Shown here one piece after another: positions 1 to 7,598 of a stretch of DNA of 64,000 bases. Both the position numbers and the translations under genes were made by a program. Under the pieces are notes generated by a model. It searched no databases and had not been told where the DNA came from. It saw only the letters and a program-made list of their open reading frames with translations. Source of the DNA: Thalassovita mediterranea (GTDB taxonomy: Bacteria > Pseudomonadota > Alphaproteobacteria > Caulobacterales > Hyphomonadaceae); assembly GCA_019448215.1 (NCBI GenBank), contig CP080408.1, forward strand, positions 1,550,001 to 1,614,000, read 5' to 3'. Position 1 is the stretch's first letter; every line of letters begins with the position of its first letter.

Positions 1-242
1 ATCTCGGTCTCTTCCTTTCGCCGGTTCTGTTCTCGAAAGAGATCCTGCCAGAGGTGATCCAGACCTATTACAATCTCAATCCAATGGTGGGCGTTCTGAC
101 AGGCCTGCGCGGCGCTCTTTTTGCGCCTGAGCATGTCGACTGGGTGTCGCTCGGTATTTCGGCGATCATTGCCGTTGGCTTTACCATTGTTGGGTTATTG
201 CTTCTCGACCGGATGGCCAAAAGTTACGCTGAGCGAGTGTGA
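1..242 (+). CDS. ABC-2 type polysaccharide export permease, C-terminal end (5' truncated)
   Basis: The reading frame is open from base 3 to the TGA at 240-242, so the gene starts upstream of the window. The visible 79 residues contain a phrase typical of Wzm/KpsM/TagG permeases (SPVLFS, then a hydrophilic turn with NLNPM) followed by a last membrane segment (about residues 53-71 of the visible part) and a short basic cytoplasmic tail. Its stop overlaps the ATG of the next gene (TGATG), which encodes a Wzt-type ATPase; the two would form the exporter that carries lipid-linked polysaccharide across the inner membrane. Family assignment rests on the fragment plus this coupling. Confidence 0.8.
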   Translation, partial: LGLFLSPVLFSKEILPEVIQTYYNLNPMVGVLTGLRGALFAPEHVDWVSLGISAIIAVGFTIVGLLLLDRMAKSYAERV

Positions 243-1597
243 TGCCTGATACGCTACCCCAATCTGCGCCCGAAGCGGCGGCCGGCGATGATGAGCGCAA
301 GCTCGTCATGGATGTGCGCGGCCTGTCGAAGCGCTACAGGATGACGTCGCCTGTGACGCGGACAGACAAGGACGGTCACAGCTTCAAGGACAATTATTAT
401 CAGGCGCTCAAGGATGTGAGCTTCAAGGTCTGGTCAGGCGACCGTGTCGGCATCATGGGCCATAATGGTGCGGGCAAGTCGACCTTGTTGAAGATCCTGT
501 CCCGCGTGCTCAATCCGAGTGATGGCGAAGCCTTCATTTATGGGCGGGCGACCTCGCTCCTGGAGGTCGGTACAGGCTTCAATCCGAAGATGACCGGTCG
601 CCAGAACGTCTATCTCAACGCTGCGCTGCATGGCCTGACCCGCAAGGAAATCGACCAGCGCCTCGATGAGATCGTCGCCTTCTCCGAAATTGGCCGCTTC
701 ATTGAGGAACCGGTTGAAACCTATTCGACAGGTATGCGGGCCCGGCTCGGCTTTTCGGTTGCGGCCCACCTCGACCCGGACATCCTGATGCTGGACGAAG
801 TTCTCTCGGTTGGCGACGCGGCCTTCCAGAAGAAATGCCTGGAACGGATGGACGAGATCACCGGCCATGACCGCACACTCATCTTCGTGTCTCACTCCAC
901 CGGGGCAATCCGGCGCTTCTGCGATCGCTGCATCTGGCTCGATCATGGCGAAGTCGTCATGGACGACGATGTGATGGCCGTGACGGAGGCCTATGAGGCG
1001 CAGATGATGAATATCGCTGCGACGTATCAGGCGCCCGAGAAGAGCGACCCGAAAGCGGGCGACGAGAAAAAGAAGGGCGCCAAAGCCAAGAAGCCGGAGA
1101 CGGCTACTGTGCTGGAAGCCGACGCGGACGATGGCTCTGTCGCTGAACTCGTTACCGCGCGTGTTCTCGATGATACGGGCCAGGTTGCCCGCTCGGTGAA
1201 GATCGACACGCCAAGCGCCATCGAGATCGTCTTCGATGTGCATCAAGCGGACATGCGTGTTGAACCTGCGCTCCACGTCAAGAACGAGATCGGCGACCTG
1301 ATGTTCGTCGTCGCCTTCACCGATGGCGATTATCCAGGGGCCATCAACAAACCTGGCCGGTACAAGTGCCGCGCGCGCATTCCGGCCAACTTGCTGAATG
1401 AAGGCCTGCACTATGTGACCGTGGTGATGGTCACGGCTGATCCGCTGACGCGTCACCAGAATGTCGATAATGCCGTCGCGTTCTCGGTGTATGAGCCGCA
1501 AGGCGATGATCTTCAGCGGGCGCGCGGGCGCTATTCGCGCAACTTCCCCGGCGGTCTCAGGCCGCGCCTCGACTGGTCCACGGAGCGCGAAGGATGA
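242..1597 (+). CDS. Wzt-type polysaccharide ABC transporter ATP-binding protein with C-terminal glycan-binding domain
   Basis: 451 residues from the ATG at 242, which overlaps the permease stop; a GTG one codon upstream is also possible. Walker A GHNGAGKST is at 73-81, the YSTGMRARLGF signature near 161-171, and Walker B ILMLDE at 181-186. After the ATPase (to about 260) comes a Lys/Ala/Glu-rich linker (about 270-295) and a beta-rich C-terminal domain (about 300-440) of the Wzt_C type. In studied Wzt proteins that domain recognises the finished, capped O-polysaccharide before export. Its IPANLLN and FPGGLRPRLDW phrases recur in the sulfotransferase-like protein at 21666-22820. Role inferred: ATPase of the ABC-dependent O-antigen or capsule exporter. 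Confidence 0.93.
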   Translation: MPDTLPQSAPEAAAGDDERKLVMDVRGLSKRYRMTSPVTRTDKDGHSFKDNYYQALKDVSFKVWSGDRVGIMGHNGAGKSTLLKILSRVLNPSDGEAFIYGRATSLLEVGTGFNPKMTGRQNVYLNAALHGLTRKEIDQRLDEIVAFSEIGRFIEEPVETYSTGMRARLGFSVAAHLDPDILMLDEVLSVGDAAFQKKCLERMDEITGHDRTLIFVSHSTGAIRRFCDRCIWLDHGEVVMDDDVMAVTEAYEAQMMNIAATYQAPEKSDPKAGDEKKKGAKAKKPETATVLEADADDGSVAELVTARVLDDTGQVARSVKIDTPSAIEIVFDVHQADMRVEPALHVKNEIGDLMFVVAFTDGDYPGAINKPGRYKCRARIPANLLNEGLHYVTVVMVTADPLTRHQNVDNAVAFSVYEPQGDDLQRARGRYSRNFPGGLRPRLDWSTEREG

Positions 1598-2307
1598 CGC
1601 AAGCGCCAACCACGGCCCTGTTCGATGCCGACAATTATATCGCCATCAATGAGGCGCGCTGGACGATCGCGGACAAGGTCCTCAAAGCCCTGCGCAATTC
1701 CGGCATGACGCTGGAAACGGCCTATGATTTCGGTGCCGGGCCGGGCTGGTTCGCGCGTCGGCTTCACCATTCGAAGCTGGATGTTGTCGCCCTCGAAGGG
1801 CGCCATGATGTGGCGGAAGAAGGCCGCAAGAGAGCGCCTGATTGCAAATTCGATGTGCTTGATTTTGATAATTGCGCGACGTCAGACGCGCTTGCACCGC
1901 GCGACTTCGCTCTGTCTTTCGGAATTCTCTATCACCTCGAAAACCCGTTGCGTGCGCTGCGGATGATGGGTGCGATGACCGGTAAGGCTATGCTGCTTGA
2001 GACAATGATTGTTCCAGACAGCGATTTTGTCGGGCGGATTGCCCGCGAAAATCCGAACGCGACCCAGGGTATACAGCCACTTGCCACAATTCTGAGCCGT
2101 ACCGCGCTGGAGCGGGGTATGTGGGCGGCTGGTTTCGGCCATGTCTATGAATGCAAGCTACCGGTTGATCATGACGATTTCCGGGATCTGGAAACCCGTC
2201 ATCCGCGCCGCGGTATCTGGCTGCTGACCCGGGATGATGTCAGCGTAGAGGGCTTTGAGCCGCTGCAGATTGAGGAGCCGCGTCGTGCCAACTACTGGCG
2301 GAAATAG
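1594..2307 (+). CDS. Class I SAM-dependent methyltransferase
   Basis: 237 residues; the ATG overlaps the end of the wzt-like gene by four bases (ATGA). A SAM-binding motif I, YDFGAGPGW, sits near residues 44-52, followed by an acidic residue ending the second strand (VVALEG, about 65-70) and a motif resembling the post-II region (DFALSFGILYHLENP, about 108-122). This is the layout of small Rossmann-fold methyltransferases of the kind often found in nodulation and O-antigen loci. Its place directly behind the exporter ATPase suggests it methylates a sugar, possibly as a chain-terminating cap read by the Wzt_C domain; that is inference. No catalytic specificity can be read from the sequence. 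Confidence 0.8.
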   Translation: MTQAPTTALFDADNYIAINEARWTIADKVLKALRNSGMTLETAYDFGAGPGWFARRLHHSKLDVVALEGRHDVAEEGRKRAPDCKFDVLDFDNCATSDALAPRDFALSFGILYHLENPLRALRMMGAMTGKAMLLETMIVPDSDFVGRIARENPNATQGIQPLATILSRTALERGMWAAGFGHVYECKLPVDHDDFRDLETRHPRRGIWLLTRDDVSVEGFEPLQIEEPRRANYWRK

Positions 2308-3253
2308 CGGGTCACCCGGCCTTGTGATGATTGCCGGGGGCGGCGGTTTTCTTGGGACCGCGACGGCCCGGCTGATGGCGTCGCAGGGGTGGAACGTTGT
2401 CACGCTGGGCCTCGGCGCGCCGCAGGGCGCTTTCGTGCGCGAGGGCAATGTCCACCACGCCGAGGGACTCATCCAGCGCCAGCTTTTCCACGCGGCCATG
2501 GCCGATCATGGCAAGCCCGATGTCATCATTCATGCTGCTGGTGGGGCGTCTGTCGGCCGGTCATGGGATGATCCGCGCGGCGACTTCAACCTGTCGGTTG
2601 GCAGCACGGTCGAGATCCTCGATTTCATTCGCGAAGAAGCGCCCGAGGCGCGTCTGGTGCTCGTCTCGTCTGCGGCTGTCTATGGCAATCAGGGCAAGCA
2701 CCGCCTGTCGGAGAGCGACCCCTGCGAGGCGATGTCACCCTATGGCCTGCACAAGCATGTCTGCGAGGAGCTGGTCACCGGCGAGGCGCGCATGAACGGG
2801 CTGGATGTGTCCATCGTGCGGCTGTTCTCCATCTTTGGCGAAGGGCTTCGCAAACAGCTTCTCTGGGACATCATGCGCCGCGTGAGCGCTGACCCGGAAA
2901 CGACGCTGGACCTCTGGGGCAGCGGGGATGAGACGCGTGACTTCGTGCATGTCGATGACGCGGCCGCCATTCTTGCGACGCTATCTGCAAAGCCGGGCGG
3001 CAAGGGGACGGTGCGGCTGTTCAATGGCGGCAGTGGGACTGCAATTACTGTGCGTGAGCTGGCTTCCATGCTGGTCAAGGCTGCGGGATATGACACACCG
3101 CTGAGCTTTAACGGCAAGGCGCGCTCTGGTGATCCGGTGCATCTGGTGGCAGATGCTGCTCATCTTCGAAGCGGCCTCGGTTTCTCGCCCAAGGTGAGCC
3201 TCGAGGCGGGATTGAAACGCTATGCGGACTGGTTCAAGACACAGCAGTCCTGA
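2285..3253 (+). CDS. NAD-dependent epimerase/dehydratase (extended SDR)
   Basis: 322 residues from a GTG at 2285 preceded by GAGGAG at 2272-2277 with a 7-base spacer; this start overlaps the methyltransferase gene by 23 bases. A longer frame starts at 2255 but has no better signal. Rossmann motif GGGGFLG is at 18-24, then SSAAVYG near 128-134 and the catalytic pair Tyr153/Lys157 (YGLHK). The C-terminal half has RDFVHVDDAA, which marks nucleotide-sugar 4-epimerases and dehydratases. It probably interconverts a nucleotide sugar for the polysaccharide encoded here; the exact substrate (UDP-, dTDP- or GDP-linked) is not determined. Confidence 0.87.
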   Translation: MPTTGGNSGSPGLVMIAGGGGFLGTATARLMASQGWNVVTLGLGAPQGAFVREGNVHHAEGLIQRQLFHAAMADHGKPDVIIHAAGGASVGRSWDDPRGDFNLSVGSTVEILDFIREEAPEARLVLVSSAAVYGNQGKHRLSESDPCEAMSPYGLHKHVCEELVTGEARMNGLDVSIVRLFSIFGEGLRKQLLWDIMRRVSADPETTLDLWGSGDETRDFVHVDDAAAILATLSAKPGGKGTVRLFNGGSGTAITVRELASMLVKAAGYDTPLSFNGKARSGDPVHLVADAAHLRSGLGFSPKVSLEAGLKRYADWFKTQQS

Positions 3254-3272
3254 AAACTATGGGAATAATTGA

Positions 3273-4223
3273 ATGACGGATGCCGTTCTTTCGATCGTTG
3301 CGGGCACCTATAACCGCTGTGACCAGGTAAAAAGACTGGTCGAGTCCGTGCAGCGCGAGACCAAGCTCCCGTACATCCTGTACATCACTGATGCTGGCTC
3401 GACTGATGGCACGATCGAGTATCTGGAATCTGTCGCCAGCGACCGCGTGCGCCCGATTTTTGTCGGCAAGCTGCTGGGTCAGGCGCGCGCCTATAATGAC
3501 GTCTTCATGCAGGTCGACACGCCCTATGTCTGCTGGGTTAGCGATGACAATGAGATCGTCGATAATGGCCTCGAAAAGGCGGTTCGCATTCTTCAGGCGA
3601 ACAAGAAGATCGGCATGGTCGGCCTCAAGGTGAAGGACAAGGAAGGCCCGTTCGTGAAGGCGCCTTATATTGGCGGCGTCTCACCGATCGGGATCCTGAA
3701 CGTCAATCAGGGCATGCTGCCGACTGAGGTGATGCGCGCTGTTGGCGGCTTCAGCGAGGAATTCCGCGACTATGGCATCGACCCTGACCTGACCGCAAAA
3801 GTGCTCTTTCTTGGCCGTGATGTGGTCTACACGCGCGATGTGACGATCCATCACTATCGCAACTGGGCCGAGGACAAGGAAAGCGAAGACTATAAGAAGC
3901 TTCAGGCCAAGCATGAGCGCTTCCATGAGCTCTACAAGAAGAATTACGCCCAGTATGATGCTCCGAGCCGGACTTGGAGACTGAAAAAGCGGGCATGGGA
4001 CTGGGCGAAAGCGCGTTTGTCCAAGCGCTTTGACCTTTCGATGAACTCATCGAAGCCGATCTTCCGGAATCTGCCGCGCGATTACTACAATACGATGATG
4101 GCGAAGCATATCGGCATGTTCGATCCGATCCTGACGATGAACAAGGATTTCCACCTTCGCCAGCGCTATCGTGGCCGCAGGCCGAGCATCCAGCTGATCG
4201 GCGAACCCGGCAACAATAGCTGA
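3273..4223 (+). CDS. Family 2 glycosyltransferase
   Basis: 316 residues. The N-terminal GT-A fold shows the usual opening (LSIVAGTYNRCDQVKRLVES), a nucleotide-binding strand ending TDAGSTDGT (about 40-48) and an acidic metal-site stretch, WVSDDNE, near 86-92. FRDYGIDPDLTAKVLFLG in the middle resembles the acceptor-side helix of GT2 enzymes. The last third is basic and aromatic, without predicted membrane segments, so the enzyme is probably cytoplasmic or peripheral. It starts 19 bases after the epimerase and its TGA overlaps the next ATG (TGATG), so it belongs to the same operon. Sugar donor unknown. Confidence 0.9.
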   Translation: MTDAVLSIVAGTYNRCDQVKRLVESVQRETKLPYILYITDAGSTDGTIEYLESVASDRVRPIFVGKLLGQARAYNDVFMQVDTPYVCWVSDDNEIVDNGLEKAVRILQANKKIGMVGLKVKDKEGPFVKAPYIGGVSPIGILNVNQGMLPTEVMRAVGGFSEEFRDYGIDPDLTAKVLFLGRDVVYTRDVTIHHYRNWAEDKESEDYKKLQAKHERFHELYKKNYAQYDAPSRTWRLKKRAWDWAKARLSKRFDLSMNSSKPIFRNLPRDYYNTMMAKHIGMFDPILTMNKDFHLRQRYRGRRPSIQLIGEPGNNS

Positions 4224-5068
4224 TGAGCGCTGGGGCGGCTGACCCTCGGAGCGCCTGGCTGGCGGGGGATCAGGGCGCGAAGTCCCGCCGGAAAGTCTAT
4301 TGGCGCTCCGCGCTTGAAGCGTGTGGAAACAGGACGCCCGTCCTCCTATTCGGGGACAGCATTTTTGCCGGTGAAGTCGAATTTTCACGGTGCACTGACG
4401 GTGTACCGGCGGTGTTTCTGCCGGTGGTTTTTCCAGAGCTTGGTCTGAGCCGGCTTTTCGAGGCCGCGAACAAGCCGCTTTTTGCGATCTTCGGAGGCTC
4501 CCCGGATGACGGCGACGCGGTCGATGCGCTGATCGAAATGCTCGGCGACCGGACCGGCGCTTGTTTCGTCCTTCAGGATAGCGGACCGCACCCTTCAACT
4601 CCGGAAACGCTGGCCGCGCTCATGTCGGCAAGGCTTGGGCGGCTGGTTGATGCGGGGCTTTCGGGGCTGGTTCTGACATCGCCGACAGCCAGCGGCGTGA
4701 TGGAACGGTTCGACTGGTCAAGGCCGCTTCGCGGTGGTGGTCCGAGCGCGAATGATGTCACGGTCAGGCTCGCAAGTGAACGCGGTGTTCCGTCATTTGA
4801 TTTTGCTGGTTTGATGCGAGAGCTGGCGACCAAGGTCGGTGATGAGGCCCTGTTCCAGCCTGATGGGGTTCATCTCAGTCTGGCAGGGAGGCTGGTGCTG
4901 TTGGGGGCGGTCTATAAAGGGCTGACGGGTGAGGTTCCGGTGCTAGACGAGCTTGCCGGGGAGCTAGCGAAGGGCTGGGCTGAAGCGGGGACAGACGAGA
5001 AGGTTTCCGCATCCGGGCTGCCCGGTTTTGCCCGTCTTGTCAGGGATGCACTGGGCAGAGAGGGCTGA
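4223..5068 (+). CDS. SGNH/GDSL-like hydrolase in the glycan operon
   Basis: 281 residues, translationally coupled to the glycosyltransferase. Block I appears as GDSIF at 44-48, so Ser46 is the candidate nucleophile, and block V appears as DGVHLS at 214-219, so Asp214 and His217 are the candidate charge-relay residues. The family includes carbohydrate esterases and some O-acetyltransferase C-terminal domains. No signal peptide or membrane segment is seen, which points to a cytoplasmic role during glycan assembly rather than an exported esterase. The central region is poorly conserved relative to well-known family members. The assignment rests on the two motif blocks and context. Confidence 0.65.
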   Translation: MSAGAADPRSAWLAGDQGAKSRRKVYWRSALEACGNRTPVLLFGDSIFAGEVEFSRCTDGVPAVFLPVVFPELGLSRLFEAANKPLFAIFGGSPDDGDAVDALIEMLGDRTGACFVLQDSGPHPSTPETLAALMSARLGRLVDAGLSGLVLTSPTASGVMERFDWSRPLRGGGPSANDVTVRLASERGVPSFDFAGLMRELATKVGDEALFQPDGVHLSLAGRLVLLGAVYKGLTGEVPVLDELAGELAKGWAEAGTDEKVSASGLPGFARLVRDALGREG

Positions 5069-5131
5069 ACTTTCAGACCGTAAGTGGTGCGCGATTAGTG
5101 TCACCGCTCCAGTCAATTGCCGGAGCCCCAG

Positions 5132-6373
5132 ATGGACCAGACCCCACGTATCGGCCTTTCATATCTTTCCGCCAATCAGGCGATGAAGCATGTCACCCTG
5201 AATGAAAGCCTGCGGCGGCTGGATGCGGTTGTGCAGCTAAGCGTGGTGAGCCGGAGTGAGGCGGCCCAGCCAGAAGCGCCGCTGGCGGCGACATCCTACA
5301 TCCTGCCGACGGACAAGACCGGTGAAAACTGGGATTTCATGGCCGTTGGGGCCATTGCGAGCTTTCAGGACGGCGCCTGGTTCGAGATCGCGCCGCGCGA
5401 AGGCTGGCTTGCATGGATAGAGGACGAAGCGTCTCTTTTTGTGCTGACCGGAGACGGCTGGGAGGCTGTGCAAGGCGCCGGGAGCGGGCCTGCCCTGACG
5501 CTGGGCATCAATTCCGAGGCCGATGAGACCAACCGGCTGACTGTGCGCAGCGATGCCGAACTTCTGACCCATGACGATGTCACACCGGGGACCGGGGATG
5601 CGCGCAAGATCATCAACCGGGCGGATAGCACGAAGGTCGCGTCGGTCGTGTTCCAGACCGATTTTACCGGCGAGGCAGAGTTCGGACTGGCGGCGAATGG
5701 CGGGTTCGAGCTGCGTACCAGCGATGACGGGACGGCCTTCGACACAGCGCTGAGCGTCGACACGGCGACGGCGAATGTTGGGGTGGGTGGTGCGCCGTCC
5801 GGGCGCTTGTCGGTGATCGACCAGAGCGCCGCGACGAACGACCAGCCAACACTGAGCGTCGTGCGTGACGGCTATTTCGCGACGGCCAGCCTCGACACTT
5901 ATGCGACCCCTTCGGCCTATTCATCCTTTTCGATCCAGAAGCGGGCACGCGGAAGTCTCGATGCGCCGCTTCCGGTGCAGTTGGGCGACTGGTGCGGCGG
6001 GTTTTCGTTTCGTGGATTCACGGCTGATGAAACCTGGGCGCAGAGCGCGCTGGTCAATGCGCAGGTCGATGGGGCGGTCTCCGGCGTATCTGTGCCAATG
6101 TCGCTTGGCTTCTGGACCGGTGTTGGCGGCATCAGCGAACGTATGCGGATAACATCTTCGGGCCGGGTCGGTATCGGTACGAGCGAGCCGAGCTGCGCGC
6201 TGCATGTCGCCGGTGCTGTCAGGCTTGGCAGTTCCACCCAGGCGAGCCTCCCAAGCGCTTCGGCCGCAGGCGCGGGCGCGCTCTATTTTGTGCCGGATCT
6301 TGCCGCTGGGGCAGGCGTGATTTTCAGTGATGGGACGACCTGGAGAAGCATGACGACAGGTTCCAGCATCTAA
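5132..6373 (+). CDS. DUF2793 domain protein with tail-fibre-like C-terminus
   Basis: 413 residues from the ATG at 5132, preceded by GGAG at 5122-5125; a TTG at 5117 would add five residues. The first 110 residues match the DUF2793 pattern (PRIGLSYLSANQAMKHVTLNE, FQDGAWFEIAPREGW). From memory, this domain is seen mainly in alphaproteobacterial prophage and gene-transfer-agent fibre proteins. The rest is Ser/Thr/Gly/Ala-rich and ends with the phrase GRVGIGTSEPSCALHVAG, common in phage tail fibres. There is no signal peptide. It lies between the SGNH gene and neuB with no phage genes nearby. It could be a virion or GTA fibre, or a domesticated surface protein. Confidence 0.75.
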   Translation: MDQTPRIGLSYLSANQAMKHVTLNESLRRLDAVVQLSVVSRSEAAQPEAPLAATSYILPTDKTGENWDFMAVGAIASFQDGAWFEIAPREGWLAWIEDEASLFVLTGDGWEAVQGAGSGPALTLGINSEADETNRLTVRSDAELLTHDDVTPGTGDARKIINRADSTKVASVVFQTDFTGEAEFGLAANGGFELRTSDDGTAFDTALSVDTATANVGVGGAPSGRLSVIDQSAATNDQPTLSVVRDGYFATASLDTYATPSAYSSFSIQKRARGSLDAPLPVQLGDWCGGFSFRGFTADETWAQSALVNAQVDGAVSGVSVPMSLGFWTGVGGISERMRITSSGRVGIGTSEPSCALHVAGAVRLGSSTQASLPSASAAGAGALYFVPDLAAGAGVIFSDGTTWRSMTTGSSI

Positions 6374-6496
6374 AGGCCGTAAACGCTGACTTATTCATGT
6401 TTGATCGATTGAAAACGCCGGGGAAACGGGCTAGCCCTTCCCGCGAACCTAGCAGGCGGGGACCGCAGTCTCCGAAGAGAGAATGAGGGTATAGTC

Positions 6497-7585
6497 ATGG
6501 CTAATCGTGAAATGGTCGTGGACGGCATCAAGATCAGCGACAATGACGATATGTATGTCATCGCCGAGATTGGCCAGAACCATGAAGGTGATGTCCAGAA
6601 GTGTAAGGACCTGTTCGATGCGGCGAAAGCTGCAGGCGCGCACTCTGTAAAGCTTCAGAAGCGCGACAATCGCTCGCTTTACACCAAGGAATACTACAAC
6701 CAGCCGTACAATTCAGAGAACGCTTACGCGCCAACCTATGGCGAGCACCGCGAAATGCTCGAATTCGACCGCGACGAGTGGATCGAACTGCGCGACCATG
6801 CCAAGAAAATCGGCATCACGCTCTTCTCCACCGCCTGGGACTATAAGAGCGCGGACTTCCTCGAAGACCTCGACATGCCGGCCTACAAGATCGCTTCGGG
6901 CGACCTGAAGACGCTGCCGCAGATCAAGTACATCGCGAAGTTCGGCAAGCCGATGTTCATCTCGACCGGCGGCGCGTCGATCGAAGACGTCCAGCGCGTC
7001 TATGACGAGATCATGCCGATCAACCCGAATATCTGCATCATGCAGTGCACCTCGGGCTATCCGCCGACCTTCGAAGAGCTGAACATCCGGGTCATTGAGA
7101 CCTATCGCGACATGTTCCCGGATATTCCGATTGGTTTCTCCAGCCACGATAGCGGTATCGCCATGGCCATGCTCGGCTATATGTGCGGCGCCCGCGTGCT
7201 CGAGAAGCACTTCACGCTGAACCGTGCCTGGAAAGGCACCGACCAGGCATTCTCGCTGGAGCCAAACGGCCTTCGCCGCCTCGTCCGCGACCTGCAGCGC
7301 GCCCGCGCCGCACTGGGCGATGGTGTGAAGCGCACCTACGACTCTGAGCACGCCCCACTGATCAAGATGGGCAAGAAGCTTTGCGCAACGAGCGACCTGC
7401 CAGCCGGTCACACGATCACCGAAGCGGACATCGCGCTGAAGTCGCCAGGCGACGGCATCGCGCCATACTTCCAGGACGTCTTTGTCGGCAAGACGCTGAA
7501 AAACGCTGTTGCCGATGATCAGGCCTTCACCTTCGAGGATATCGGCCTGACGGAAGCTGCTGCGAACGAAGCCCTCAAAGCCTGA
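6497..7585 (+). CDS. neuB: NeuB-family nonulosonic acid synthase
   Basis: 362 residues; the ATG follows GAGGG with a good spacer. NeuB enzymes condense phosphoenolpyruvate with a six-carbon N-acetyl or plain sugar (phosphate) to give a nine-carbon sialic-acid-like sugar. The TIM-barrel shows AEIGQNHEGD (about 22-31), VKLQKR (about 52-57), YKIASGD (about 130-136), CTSGYPP (about 184-190) and EKHFTLNR (about 235-242), all family hallmarks. Residues from about 290 form the C-terminal SAF (antifreeze-like) domain. The exact product (sialic, legionaminic, Kdn or other) cannot be read from sequence; the adjacent KdsC-like phosphatase fits a pathway with a phosphorylated intermediate. Confidence 0.92.
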   Translation: MANREMVVDGIKISDNDDMYVIAEIGQNHEGDVQKCKDLFDAAKAAGAHSVKLQKRDNRSLYTKEYYNQPYNSENAYAPTYGEHREMLEFDRDEWIELRDHAKKIGITLFSTAWDYKSADFLEDLDMPAYKIASGDLKTLPQIKYIAKFGKPMFISTGGASIEDVQRVYDEIMPINPNICIMQCTSGYPPTFEELNIRVIETYRDMFPDIPIGFSSHDSGIAMAMLGYMCGARVLEKHFTLNRAWKGTDQAFSLEPNGLRRLVRDLQRARAALGDGVKRTYDSEHAPLIKMGKKLCATSDLPAGHTITEADIALKSPGDGIAPYFQDVFVGKTLKNAVADDQAFTFEDIGLTEAAANEALKA

Positions 7586-7598
7586 TTGGTAAGAGGGT

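Noticed and set aside
434-1609. 391-residue open frame on the minus strand opposite the wzt-like gene
   Set aside because: It is a shadow of a high-GC coding region: no family motif, Arg/His-rich, and fully inside a gene with clear Walker motifs.
5132-6373. A prophage around the DUF2793 gene
   Set aside because: No integrase, terminase, capsid or lysis genes, and neighbours are all glycan genes.
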